A DNA stretch of 13,041 nucleotides from Chloroflexota bacterium. Lineage in GTDB: Bacteria > Chloroflexota > UBA6077 > CF-72. Positions within the stretch are counted from its first letter, which is position 1; each line of letters starts with the position of its first letter. The translations under genes were made by a program, and so were the position numbers. Location of the stretch: the NCBI GenBank assembly GCA_019247135.1, contig JAFAPL010000316.1:1-13041 (forward strand), given 5' to 3'. Below, piece after piece: positions 1-7,238 of this stretch. A model generated the notes under the pieces. The model did no database searches. It saw only the letters and a list, made by a program, of their open reading frames with translations, and had not been told where the DNA came from.

Positions 1-2
1 CG

Positions 3-422
3 CTCGGGCAGCAGCTCACGACGCTTTCCGGCGGCGAGCGGCAACGGCTCAAGCTGGCGATCCAGATGGCGACCGACGGCGGCATCTACGTCCTGGACGA
101 GCCGACGAGCGGTCTTCACCTCGCTGCCGTTGCGCAGTTGCTGGAGCTTCTCGACCGGCTGGTGGACGCGGGAAAGTCGGTGATCGTCATCGAGCACCAC
201 CTCGCCGTGATGGCGCACGCGGACTGGATCATTGACCTCGGCCCGGGTGGCGGCCATGACGGCGGCCAGGTCATCTTCGAAGGCCTGCCAGCGAACCTGG
301 TGGCGGCCCGCAGCACGCTCACCGGCCAGCACCTGGCGGACTACGTCAACGCAGGCGCGCGCGCGGTGAGCAGGACTCGGCGCAACGCATCGTCGCGGGC
401 TGGCGGGCGATCTGCCAGGTGA
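3..422 (+). CDS. UvrA-family ABC ATPase, C-terminal end (5' end outside window)
   Basis: The 139 visible residues are the last part of the second ABC ATPase domain of a UvrA-type protein. The ABC signature TLSGGERQRLKLA comes first (about residues 7-19 of the visible part). The Walker B motif YVLDEPTSGLH follows about ten residues later, then the switch region VIVIEHH and the UvrA-specific ADWIIDLGPGGGHDGG. Wording around Walker B (GLHLAAVAQLLELLDRLVDAGKSVIVIEHH) resembles the short, DrrC/UvrA2-like class linked to drug resistance more than housekeeping UvrA, but the class cannot be fixed because the zinc-finger and insertion domains lie outside the window. Known role of the family: ATP-dependent recognition of damaged or drug-modified DNA in the cytoplasm. 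The last ~25 residues are basic and look like a family-unrelated tail. The gene converges on the efflux-type gene to its right with only 19 nt between stops. Confidence 0.9.
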   Translation, partial: LGQQLTTLSGGERQRLKLAIQMATDGGIYVLDEPTSGLHLAAVAQLLELLDRLVDAGKSVIVIEHHLAVMAHADWIIDLGPGGGHDGGQVIFEGLPANLVAARSTLTGQHLADYVNAGARAVSRTRRNASSRAGGRSAR

Positions 423-441
423 TCACCTTGAAAGTTGAAAC

Positions 442-2016
442 CTAGTGCGCGCTGAGAAGCTCACCGTCGAGGAAATCGGGTCGCGGGTTGAGTACCAGAT
501 CCACACCCTCTGCCAGCCCCTGCAGGACCTCGACGTTCTTGCCGTCCGACGCGCCAACCGTGACGACCTGGCGGTGCACTCGATTGTCCGAGACCGTGAA
601 CACCACCGACTGCACGGCCTGGGTCGGGTCAACGGAGTTCAGCTTGAGTACCGCGTCCTTGGGCACCATCAACGCCCCCGAGCGCTGGCCGGTCTGAATC
701 TGCAGCTGTGAAAACATGCCCGGCCGGAGCTTGCCCTGCGGGTCCGGCACCTCGATTTTGACGGCCACTGTGTGCGTGCGTGGGTTGAGCTGAGGTGCAA
801 TCGCCTTCACCGTGCCTGTAAACGCGTCGTTCGGGTAACCCTCCACGCTCAGGTTGGCCGCCTGCCCGGCCTGCAGCTGGTTCACCTGTGACGTGTCCGC
901 CTGCACGATGACCTGCATGTCCGGCGGGATCAACGTCAGGATCGCAGCGGACGGACTGACCGTACTTCCGACGACCGCCTTGATGTCGGTGACGATGCCA
1001 GTGATCGGGGCGGCGATCGTCGCGTCCGCCTGGCGTGCTCGCGCCAACTCCGCCTGGGCGAACGCCTGCTCGCTGGCCGTCTCGGCCGCTTTGATCTCTT
1101 CAGGCGACGCTGGTGCGTTCGCCAGGTCGACCTGCGCGTTCGCGACGTCAAGCAACGCCCGCGCCTCGTCCAGATCGAACGCCGTCGTGGACAGCCGCGC
1201 CATCAACTGTGCTTGCTGCGCGTCCTGAAGATTGCGTCTGGCCTGGTCGACCGCTGCCTGCGTGCCTGTGGGCTGGCGGGCGGCTTGCGCCGCGGCATCC
1301 GCCTTCTGCGCGTCGGAGCGCGCCTGATCGAGCGCAGTCTTGTTGTTGGCCTGTGACGGGTCACTCTGCAATTGATTGAGTTTGGTGTGGGCGGCCTGTG
1401 CGGCCTCGTCGGCCTGAGCGACTTTGTCCTTGTCAGGCTGCATCGCGGTCTGCGCCTGGTCCAGCGCGGCCTGCGCATCCTGGACGCGTTTGTCGAGCGC
1501 GCTCGTATCGGCGTTCGATCGAGCGGACGAGAGTGCGTTGACGCGTGCCTGGGCCGCCTTCTGGTTGGCCTCCGCCTGGGCGAGCACCTCGGCTTTCGGG
1601 CCGGCCTTGAGGTCCGCAAGTTTAGCTTCCGCGCTTGCCTGAGCGGCCTGAGCGGCAAGCACTTGCTGGTCGAGATCTGAATGATCCAGTTCGGCCACGT
1701 TGTCGCCCGCGCGCACATGCGAGCCGAGCTCCACGTCGAGCTTGTTGAGCGGGGCGGTGACCTTGGGCATCACCGCCACCTCGCCCTTGGACTGAATCTC
1801 GGCCGTGAACGTCAGAATTCCAGTGAGGTCGCCACGTACGGATTTGCCGATGTGGATGGCGCCCGCGCTGGCATTCGGGGTTGCCTGGGTGTCGGTCGCG
1901 ACACTGGTGCCGGGCACAGTGATAGCCGGCAAACACGCGCCCGAGGCGACGAGAATGCACGTGAGGGCGGCGATCGCGAGCGCGCCGCGAAAGCGAACGG
2001 AACCAGGCGAGAACAT
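442..2016 (-). CDS. HlyD/RND-type membrane fusion (periplasmic adaptor) lipoprotein
   Basis: A 524-aa efflux adaptor. Residues 1-28 form a signal peptide ending in Cys28 (VASGAC). This is lipobox-like, though Ser at -3 is not ideal, so an uncleaved anchor is the alternative. Residues about 78-115 are the first half of the barrel-sandwich (lipoyl-like) domain. Residues 116-330 are a very long Ala/Gln/Asp-rich coiled-coil hairpin. The second lipoyl half (TIAAPITGIVTDI, 333-345) follows, then the beta-barrel (about 366-445, with RPGMFSQLQI) and the membrane-proximal domain from VPKDAVL. Family knowledge: such adaptors connect an inner-membrane transporter (MacB-type ABC or RND) to the outside. 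In a monoderm-like cell the YknX type is the nearest model. No transporter gene is adjacent: the neighbours are a UvrA-family gene (convergent) and a NYN gene (divergent). ATG at 2016 is preceded in frame by a TAG, so no longer start is possible. No good Shine-Dalgarno is seen at normal distance. Confidence 0.9.
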   Translation of the reverse strand: MFSPGSVRFRGALAIAALTCILVASGACLPAITVPGTSVATDTQATPNASAGAIHIGKSVRGDLTGILTFTAEIQSKGEVAVMPKVTAPLNKLDVELGSHVRAGDNVAELDHSDLDQQVLAAQAAQASAEAKLADLKAGPKAEVLAQAEANQKAAQARVNALSSARSNADTSALDKRVQDAQAALDQAQTAMQPDKDKVAQADEAAQAAHTKLNQLQSDPSQANNKTALDQARSDAQKADAAAQAARQPTGTQAAVDQARRNLQDAQQAQLMARLSTTAFDLDEARALLDVANAQVDLANAPASPEEIKAAETASEQAFAQAELARARQADATIAAPITGIVTDIKAVVGSTVSPSAAILTLIPPDMQVIVQADTSQVNQLQAGQAANLSVEGYPNDAFTGTVKAIAPQLNPRTHTVAVKIEVPDPQGKLRPGMFSQLQIQTGQRSGALMVPKDAVLKLNSVDPTQAVQSVVFTVSDNRVHRQVVTVGASDGKNVEVLQGLAEGVDLVLNPRPDFLDGELLSAH

Positions 2017-2026
2017 CTAGAGCGCC

Positions 2027-2057
2027 AGGCTCCCGAGCACACTCCAGGTGGGAGCCT
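2027..2057 (-). promoter_or_regulatory. Perfect inverted repeat in the leader of the efflux-adaptor gene
   Basis: AGGCTCCC (2027-2034) and GGGAGCCT (2050-2057) are perfect 8-bp arms around a 15-nt loop. The element sits 10 nt upstream of the ATG of the membrane-fusion gene. On the minus strand the only purine-rich Shine-Dalgarno-like stretch before the ATG (GGGAG) is inside the proximal arm, 13 nt from the start. A TACGAT hexamer at 2063-2068 (minus) could be the -10, which would place the repeat in the 5' UTR. Either an operator or an RNA hairpin that hides the ribosome site is possible. Confidence 0.45.
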
Positions 2058-2160
2058 CGTGCATCGTAGCCGGATTGGCATGCGACCGCCATATGCGCCC
2101 AGGTCACGATCGCGCCCCGCGCCGCCGTAAAACCGGGCCTACGTGCGGAGCGTGTCGGTT

Positions 2161-2694
2161 ATGCTGAGGTCCATAAGCGTCTCCGATTCTCCGCGGCAGA
2201 CCCGTGTCGGGCTGCTCGTGGACTACCCGGTCCTGTTGCGCGCCCTTCGGGGCACCGATCCCGACGCCGTTCCGCGACTTCCCGACATCGTGGGGCGTGC
2301 ACGCACGCTGGGCTCCATCTTTGTCGCCCGAGCGTACGGCGCCTGGTACGACGTCGACGAAGCCACAACCGCATTCAGCGCTGGCCTCGACCCGGTGTTC
2401 GTGCCACCTGCCGCAGCGGGAAGCGTCCCCACCACGAATGCGCTGATCAGCGACGGCATGGGCTTGCTCGAAAAACACCTGGTGGACGTGCTGGCCGTCA
2501 GCGGCGACGAGCGTCTACTGCCGCTCATGCAGTCGGCGCGTGAGACGGAGGTCGCGGTCGCGCTGATCGCGCATGCGTGCCAGCCCGGCGGGCCGTGCCT
2601 CGGTCTGGCCGAAGTGGCAGAGCCGGCGGCGGCGTTTGCGCGCACGCAGACGCGCGCCGAGCGGTACCGTCGCCCGTCGCCGTCAGTAGCCTGA
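2161..2694 (+). CDS. NYN-domain (LabA/PIN-like) putative ribonuclease
   Basis: A 177-aa single-domain protein with the layout of NYN/LabA-like proteins (PIN-fold). Strand 1 carries an acidic residue (VGLLVDY, Asp21). A middle part has RAYGAWYD (58-64). Asp98 lies in NALISDGMGLL where the family usually has its second acidic residue. The hallmark VDVLAVSGDERLLPLM follows (109-123, SGD at 114-116), then a strand VAVALIA. Family knowledge: these acidic residues hold a divalent metal for RNA cleavage, and many members act on RNA or are uncharacterised. Which RNA is targeted here is unknown. ATG 2161 is preferred because GCGGAG ends 10 nt upstream. GTG 2143 in the same frame gives six more residues and has no Shine-Dalgarno. 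A TATGCT hexamer overlaps the ATG, so the true start is not fully settled. It is divergent from the efflux gene and convergent with the DUF5667 gene. Confidence 0.75.
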   Translation: MLRSISVSDSPRQTRVGLLVDYPVLLRALRGTDPDAVPRLPDIVGRARTLGSIFVARAYGAWYDVDEATTAFSAGLDPVFVPPAAAGSVPTTNALISDGMGLLEKHLVDVLAVSGDERLLPLMQSARETEVAVALIAHACQPGGPCLGLAEVAEPAAAFARTQTRAERYRRPSPSVA

Positions 2695-2695
2695 G

Positions 2696-2730
2696 CGCAA
2701 CGTCCTCCGCGCTTCGCGGCTCCTGTTGCG
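2696..2730. terminator. Stem-loop between convergent genes, possible bidirectional terminator
   Basis: Nested symmetrical arms start just after the NYN stop codon. CGCAAC (2696-2701) pairs with GTTGCG (2725-2730). CCGCG (2707-2711) pairs with CGCGG (2715-2719) around a CTT loop, with 5-nt internal loops on both sides. It lies between two convergent genes, where a terminator is expected, but neither strand has a T-run after it, so classical intrinsic termination is not proven. Confidence 0.35.
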
Positions 2731-2773
2731 TCGTGTCCGCGGCGGTACGGCCCGGCCCGGCGGGCCAGTCGGC

Positions 2774-5149
2774 TCAGTGACCGGGCTTGTTGTTGTTGCT
2801 GCTGCCGCTCGGGGTGGGCGTGGGCGTGGCGGCGCTGGGCTTGTTGTTCCCGGACTGGCCGTTGTTGGACTTGGACTGCCCGTGCGAGCTGTCGTCGGAG
2901 CTGGTTGCGGCGCCGCCGCCATGACGGTCCGAGTTGGCGTCGGGGACGCTGGCCTGGCTGGCGTTGTTGTTCTGACCGGCCTGGGCCGTGGTCTTGGTGG
3001 GTGCCGGGGTCGGGGCAGGCTTTGACGATCCACTGCCAGCGTTCGACCCGCCAGGAGCGGCTGGCGCGGCAGCATGACTGGAGTTGTTTGAGGAATCGGC
3101 CGACGAATGGTCGCCCTGATCGTGTGGGGTAGCAGGCTGTGGCTGTGCGGCTACCTGGGCTGGCGATGCCGGCGGCTGGCCGCCGGCGTCATGAGCGCCA
3201 GCGTTCGCGTTGGCGTTGGCGTTCGCACCGCCAGGGTTGTTGGGGGCGCCAGCGTTGCTCCGCCCGCCAGCGTTGCTCGGCCCGCCAGCGTTGTTCGGGC
3301 CGCCGTCGTTGTTCGCGCCGCCTGCGTTGCTCGGAGCGCCAGCGTTGCTCGGAGCGCCAGCGTCTTTTCCACCACCGGCTTTGTCGTCGCCGCCGCTCGC
3401 CGCGGTGTCAGCAGCGTGGCCGCTCCCGCCGTGGGCGGCGTTTGCGCCTCGGTCGTCGTTTCCGTTCGCGGAGGCATCGACCGCGTGCCCTGACGGATCG
3501 CCGCCGCCGGCGCTGACCGGCGCTTGGCCCGCGTCGCCTTGCGATTCAGCAACGACGGCTGCAGGCTGCGGCGGAGACGCGGGCGCTGGATTGGCCCCAG
3601 CATCGTCTCGAGGGCCACCACGTCCGTGGTCATCGCCTACCGCGGCCGCTGGCGCACCAGCGTCCTGGTCGCCGCCACTGCTGACTGCCGGATTTTGCTC
3701 GGCGACTTGCGGCGGGCCGCGGCGCGCGTTCGAGCTGGCGTTGTTTCTGGGCGGGCTCCCATTCGGAGCAGAATCCCTGTTGGCTACGGATTCGGCTGGC
3801 CTGTTGGCGGCAGGACCGCCCTCGTTCGGTCGGCCGTCGGCGACCGACGGCTGCTCGGGCACATCCTTGGCGACCTCTGCCGACGGCTGACGGGACGACT
3901 GATCGTCCGCCACGCTTGGCGGCTGCTGGGATGCTGGATCGCCCGCCACGGTCGGTGGCTGCTCGGATGCGATCACCGCGTGCTCAACGGGCGTCGCGGT
4001 CGGCTGGGGCTGCACAGTTGGCTCAGCGGTCGGCGCTGACGATACTCGCGGCTCGGCGGTTGGCCTGGTCTGCGCCGCGTCAGCTTCGACGGACGTGGGT
4101 CGTGCGGCCACGGCGGCCGACGGACGCAGCGCTGGAGCGCCGAGCGCCTGTTCGATGGGTCGCGGGTCCGCGACAAGTTCCCGGCCCCGCTCGGTGGTTA
4201 CGAGCGCTTCACGCAGATCGGGTCGGAGCCCCTCGGGAGCCTGCTGCATGAGGGCCTCGAGGTGCTGCTGCTCCTCGTCCAATTTCGTCTGCATGGGTGC
4301 GGTGGTTTCGGCAGGCGAGCGCGACTCGCTGCCCTGGAGCGTAATGACGAACGTCGTCGTCGCCCGCTCAATGGTCTGAGCGTATTGCTGGGTCGTCGTG
4401 CTTGCGTCTCTGGTGCGACCCTGCTCGAGCAAACGCGAGGTCTCGTCCAGACGCGTGTCCGCGTGTTGGAGCATGCTCAGGACGCGGGCCTCGTCGTCAA
4501 CCGCCAGGCGCAGATCGAGATCCTCCTGCGCCTTCTTGACTCCGTAGAGCTGGTCGCCTGGCAACGCGCTCGCCGACGCGCCGAGCGTGGCAGTGATGGC
4601 CAGCGTGGCGGCGGCAAGGCCCAGACCGCCGCGCACGAGCCAGCGCCGACGCGTGCCGCTATCGGCGGTCCGCGCGGCTGTGATGGTCGTGAGCTGGGGT
4701 GCCGGGCTCAGCATCGATTCGGCGTAGATCGCCTCGAGAAGGCGGGCCCGCGCGGCGGATCGAAATTCGGCTGACGGAGCGGCCGCGTACGCGGCGGCAT
4801 TCAGTCGGTGCGCCAGGTTGAGCATGTCGCGCAGTTCTGCGCGAGCCGGCGGTGGTGTGTGGGCGATGACGTCCTGGGACGACCCGGGCCGGCGACGCTC
4901 GGCACGCAGACACGCTTCCAACGCATGTGCCAGCATCAGCTCGCTCGTCGGTTGACGCGCGTGCTCCGACGCTTCACTCGGCCGCGTTTGGTCCGCGATT
5001 TCCTCGCCCTCCTCGGTATCGTCGGCCTGCTCGCCGCCAGCCCCCTGATTGGGCCCAGATCGCTGCCGCTGGTTAGAGCCGCGCCGCCCCTCGCGCGAAT
5101 CGGACGATTGCGCTTGTTTGGGGTCGGGCTGCTCGCTGCCTGTGGTCAC
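2774..5149 (-). CDS. DUF5667-type transmembrane protein with giant disordered tail, putative sigma-factor regulator
   Basis: A 791-aa protein in four parts. Residues 1-66 are polar and low-complexity. Residues 70-142 are an Ala/Leu/Arg-rich helical cytoplasmic domain (ALEACLRAERR, AELRDMLNLAHRL, FRSAARARLLEA) typical of proteins paired with ECF sigma factors. There is one membrane helix at about 170-194, preceded by RRRW. The extracytoplasmic DUF5667 region follows (about 195-325), starting ALPGDQLYGVKKAQEDLDLRL and continuing with DTRLDETSRLLEQG. Residues about 330-791 form an Ala/Gly/Asn/Pro/Ser/Gln-rich tail with no visible fold, including repeated NAGGPS-like hexapeptides. The GTG start overlaps the TGA of the upstream sigma gene (GTGA, 5146-5149), so translation is probably coupled. 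Inference: it acts as membrane-tethered (anti-)sigma regulator sensing an envelope condition. No zinc-binding HxxxCxxC anti-sigma motif is visible. The tail is much longer than the domain-bearing part, and its role is unknown. Confidence 0.8.
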   Translation of the reverse strand: MTTGSEQPDPKQAQSSDSREGRRGSNQRQRSGPNQGAGGEQADDTEEGEEIADQTRPSEASEHARQPTSELMLAHALEACLRAERRRPGSSQDVIAHTPPPARAELRDMLNLAHRLNAAAYAAAPSAEFRSAARARLLEAIYAESMLSPAPQLTTITAARTADSGTRRRWLVRGGLGLAAATLAITATLGASASALPGDQLYGVKKAQEDLDLRLAVDDEARVLSMLQHADTRLDETSRLLEQGRTRDASTTTQQYAQTIERATTTFVITLQGSESRSPAETTAPMQTKLDEEQQHLEALMQQAPEGLRPDLREALVTTERGRELVADPRPIEQALGAPALRPSAAVAARPTSVEADAAQTRPTAEPRVSSAPTAEPTVQPQPTATPVEHAVIASEQPPTVAGDPASQQPPSVADDQSSRQPSAEVAKDVPEQPSVADGRPNEGGPAANRPAESVANRDSAPNGSPPRNNASSNARRGPPQVAEQNPAVSSGGDQDAGAPAAAVGDDHGRGGPRDDAGANPAPASPPQPAAVVAESQGDAGQAPVSAGGGDPSGHAVDASANGNDDRGANAAHGGSGHAADTAASGGDDKAGGGKDAGAPSNAGAPSNAGGANNDGGPNNAGGPSNAGGRSNAGAPNNPGGANANANANAGAHDAGGQPPASPAQVAAQPQPATPHDQGDHSSADSSNNSSHAAAPAAPGGSNAGSGSSKPAPTPAPTKTTAQAGQNNNASQASVPDANSDRHGGGAATSSDDSSHGQSKSNNGQSGNNKPSAATPTPTPSGSSNNNKPGH
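3215..3358. repeat. 18-bp coding tandem repeat (about 8 units)
   Basis: Eight successive 18-bp units, each ending in GCC on the + strand, run from 3215 to 3358. The units at 3323-3340 and 3341-3358 differ only in their first base, and those at 3251-3268 and 3269-3286 differ by one base. They encode minus-strand hexapeptides of the NAGAPS/NAGGPN/NAGGRS kind in the tail of the DUF5667-type protein. A GCGTTC/GCGTTG hexanucleotide run (about 3200-3226, encoding alternating Asn-Ala) adjoins them. The length is a multiple of three, so copy-number change would keep the frame. Confidence 0.8.
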
Positions 5150-5751
5150 GCCGGCCCATGCTCTCCTAGCTTCTCCAGCACTCGCCGCAAGCTCATCAGC
5201 GCACGCATCTGAAGCGCACGAATCGCACCCTCGCGACGATCCATGGCCTGCGCGATCTGCTCGTTGTCGAGACCTTCGATGAATTTCATCACGATGACCT
5301 GCTGCTGTTCGACCGTCAGTTGGCTCAACGCCGTGGCGATCACATCCGCATCCAGCGTGCGAGCCATCTCGGTCATCGATGTCGTGCTTGGTACCTCCAG
5401 TGTTCGATGTTCAGTCGACAGGGACGTGGTCGGGCGGGTGCTGCGGACGTGATCGATATGGACGTTGTGCGCGAGCCGATACAGCCAGGCCAGAAACGGA
5501 CGTCCCTGCCAGCGATAACGGCCGATTGCCTCCCACGCCTTCAAGAACACCTGCTCCGTGAGGTCTTCCGCTTCGGCGTGGCGACCGGTCCGGAAGTACA
5601 GATACCTGTACACCCGGTCGACGAAACGGTCGTACAACTCGCCGAACGCCGCCGCGTCGTGAGACGCGACCGCGCGATCCACGAGCGAGACGACGCTCGG
5701 TTCGTCGCACCGCTTGTATGTTGGGGATGGCTCGGGTCCTGGTACAGACAA
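5146..5751 (-). CDS. ECF-type RNA polymerase sigma factor
   Basis: A 201-aa sigma-70 family protein with only regions 2 and 4. Region 2 is at about 34-105: AFGELYDRFVDRVYRYLYFRTG, the DLTEQVFLKAWEA core-binding and -10 recognition helices, then PFLAWLYRLAHNVHIDHVR. Region 4 is at about 139-192: LSQLTVEQQQVIVMKFIEGLDNEQIAQAMDRREGAIRALQMRAL, a helix-turn-helix for the -35 element. Known role: it directs RNA polymerase to a specific stress or envelope regulon. The start is TTG at 5751 with only a weak GGAC upstream. No in-frame ATG precedes region 2 closely, so this start is accepted with some doubt. Its stop overlaps the start of the DUF5667-type gene, which is therefore its likely regulator. 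The cytochrome c gene lies 116 nt upstream on the same strand and may be a separate unit. Autoregulation is usual in the family, but no duplicated promoter motif could be identified. Confidence 0.92.
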   Translation of the reverse strand: MSVPGPEPSPTYKRCDEPSVVSLVDRAVASHDAAAFGELYDRFVDRVYRYLYFRTGRHAEAEDLTEQVFLKAWEAIGRYRWQGRPFLAWLYRLAHNVHIDHVRSTRPTTSLSTEHRTLEVPSTTSMTEMARTLDADVIATALSQLTVEQQQVIVMKFIEGLDNEQIAQAMDRREGAIRALQMRALMSLRRVLEKLGEHGPA

Positions 5752-5867
5752 CGTCCGTCAGTCCCAATCTGTTATGCGCGCCGCCGTGAAGGGGTCGCTG
5801 AGCAGGCCATACGCTTCCTGGAGGGTAGTGGCGCCGGGTGGCGCGGATGTTAAGGCGAAGAAAAGAA

Positions 5868-6461
5868 CTACTTGAGCGTCTCGAGGTAAGCCACGATCTT
5901 CGTGGCTTCATCGTCGCTGAGGCCGAGGTTTGGCATCGCCGTGCCTGGCTTCAGGCCTGGGGGATTCATGATCCATGCCTTGAGATCATCGGGCCCGTTA
6001 TTCGGGACCGCCCCGCCGGCGATTGTGGGTCGGCTGGCCACTCCGGCCAGGTTGGGTCCCACCGTGCCATTGGCACCCGGAACACCTGGGATCGTGTGAC
6101 ATCCGACGCACGGCTTGCTCGCGATGATCGCCTGGCCCTCGGCGGCCGGACTGCCCGGCGCAACCTGAGGACCTGCCGCGGCCGCGGCCGGCTGGCCAAG
6201 CTGATCGGGCACGCCCCCCGCTTTGCCGGTTGAAAAGGATGGGTTGGCGAAGATCAGGGCGCTTGTGCTCACGAGCACGACCAGTAAGCCGATGACGCCA
6301 GCCCATCGACCCGCCGACGCTCCGAACGGGTCACGCGCGGAATGATCGAAGAGGCCGACGCCGCCGGTCAGCGGCGCTGGTTCGGCCACTGCGGTGCTGG
6401 CGGAGCCGGGTTCGGGCCGCGGGGCGAGGGAGCCTCCGCGTGGCTCGGCTTCGTTGTGCAC
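5868..6461 (-). CDS. Membrane-anchored mono-haem class I cytochrome c
   Basis: A 197-aa protein from GTG 6461. A polar Pro/Ala-rich N-terminus precedes one membrane helix (about 53-72, WAGVIGLLVVLVSTSALIFA). A Gly/Pro/Ala linker follows, then one cytochrome c domain with the haem site CVGCH at 118-122. The sixth ligand is probably Met176 in GTAMPNLGLSDDEA. The ending KIVAYLETLK is the usual C-terminal helix. Role: electron transfer on the outer face of the membrane, to or from a respiratory complex not encoded here. ATG at 6527 would add 22 basic residues, but that stretch has many codons ending in T, unlike the rest of the gene, and contains a good extended -10 placed 7 nt before GTG 6461, so the shorter leaderless start is preferred. 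No oxidase, bc1 or cytochrome maturation genes are adjacent. It is divergent from the MarR-type gene. Confidence 0.88.
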   Translation of the reverse strand: MHNEAEPRGGSLAPRPEPGSASTAVAEPAPLTGGVGLFDHSARDPFGASAGRWAGVIGLLVVLVSTSALIFANPSFSTGKAGGVPDQLGQPAAAAAGPQVAPGSPAAEGQAIIASKPCVGCHTIPGVPGANGTVGPNLAGVASRPTIAGGAVPNNGPDDLKAWIMNPPGLKPGTAMPNLGLSDDEATKIVAYLETLK

Positions 6462-6468
6462 GCGAAAA

Positions 6469-6477
6469 ATCTTAGCA
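6469..6477 (-). promoter_or_regulatory. Extended -10 promoter element for the cytochrome c gene
   Basis: On the minus strand TGCTAAGAT is an extended -10 (TGn plus TAAGAT). Seven bases separate it from GTG 6461, so transcription would begin at or next to the start codon, giving a leaderless mRNA. No convincing -35 is visible. Confidence 0.5.
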
Positions 6478-6555
6478 AGGTCACGTCGAACGATGACCCG
6501 AATCACCCCGCGAGCAAACCGTCGCATGCGGACGGCGCGGACGAGTCGGTTCGGC

Positions 6556-6561
6556 TACACT
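6556..6561 (+). promoter_or_regulatory. -10-like element upstream of the MarR-type regulator
   Basis: TACACT on the + strand fits the TAnnnT consensus and would place transcription start near 6568, leaving a leader of about 64 nt before ATG 6632. A 16-codon open frame (ATG 6589 to TGA 6639) overlaps the regulator's start but lacks a Shine-Dalgarno. No -35 is recognisable. Confidence 0.35.
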
Positions 6562-6631
6562 GAGTTCGTTCGAGTTTGTGTGAAAAGCATGAAAAGTCGC
6601 ACCCGGTCGCCGCGGCTGGCTCACTCCATGG

Positions 6632-7219
6632 ATGTCTGACGTGCGCAGCCCGGCCGGAGGTGTCAATGCGCCCAACCCGCGGCGCGACATCGAGGATCGC
6701 TTCATCAACGAGTGGGGTCTGCTCGCGAATGCCTGGGGCGTTTCACCGTTACTGGGTCGAATCCACGGCCTGTTGCTGCTCGCCGGCCGACCCATGACCG
6801 CCGAAGAGGTGTGCGAGCGCCTGGACATCAGCCGCGCCTCGGCGTCTGTTCAGCTGAACGCGATCCTGGGCTGGGGCCTGGCGCGACGCATGTATCTGCC
6901 GGGCGATCGGCGGCAGCATTATCTGGCCGAGCCCGAGCCGTGGACCTGGTTCCGTCGCGCGGTACGCGTGCGCAAGGAGCGCGAGTTCGACCCGGTCATC
7001 GCCGGGCTGAACCAGGCCGCCGCTGAGGCGCACCAGGTGGCGCACTCCTCCGGCGACGACGAGCTACGTGGGGAGGCGGAGCGACTTGCCTACCTGTTGA
7101 AGTTCGTGCGCCTGTTCTTCGGCGGCATAGAGACGTTTCTGCAGATCGAGCCGTCGGCCCTTCAGGCGTTCTTGCGACTTGCCGAAGAGGACGGGCAGGC
7201 ACCGCGGGCCTCCGCGTGA
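6632..7219 (+). CDS. GbsR/MarR-family winged-helix transcriptional regulator
   Basis: A 195-aa regulator. The winged helix-turn-helix spans about 28-108: GLLANAWGVSPLLGRIHGLLLL, then MTAEEVCERLDISRASASVQL (recognition helix about 67-78), then a wing WGLARRMYLPGDRRQHY and the EPWTWFRR stretch typical of the GbsR-like branch of the MarR superfamily. The C-terminal half (about 110-185) is helical and probably dimerises or binds a ligand (KFVRLFFGGIETFLQIEP). Family members repress osmoprotectant, envelope or transporter genes, and the target here is not known. Divergent placement relative to the cytochrome c gene makes that gene a candidate target. ATG 6632 is used; GTG 6641 in the same frame is an alternative. 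No good Shine-Dalgarno precedes either start. Confidence 0.85.
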   Translation: MSDVRSPAGGVNAPNPRRDIEDRFINEWGLLANAWGVSPLLGRIHGLLLLAGRPMTAEEVCERLDISRASASVQLNAILGWGLARRMYLPGDRRQHYLAEPEPWTWFRRAVRVRKEREFDPVIAGLNQAAAEAHQVAHSSGDDELRGEAERLAYLLKFVRLFFGGIETFLQIEPSALQAFLRLAEEDGQAPRASA

Positions 7220-7238
7220 TCGCGGAAGCGATTCGGAG

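Noticed and set aside
3215..3358. CRISPR-like array
   Set aside because: The 18-bp units are contiguous with no spacers and keep a coding frame, so this is a coding tandem repeat.
3210..3890. 226-codon plus-strand frame with Ala/Pro-rich repeats
   Set aside because: It is the antisense reading of the repeat-rich tail of the DUF5667-type gene. Its repetitiveness comes from the same minisatellite.
5752..5867. Terminator or promoter between the cytochrome c and sigma genes
   Set aside because: Only a 5-bp GC stem (GCGCC/GGCGC) without a T-run and no convincing -35/-10 pair were found in these 116 nt.
6589..6639. 16-codon upstream frame overlapping the MarR-type start
   Set aside because: There is no Shine-Dalgarno and no recognisable leader-peptide feature. 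It is probably chance, though the overlap is noted.
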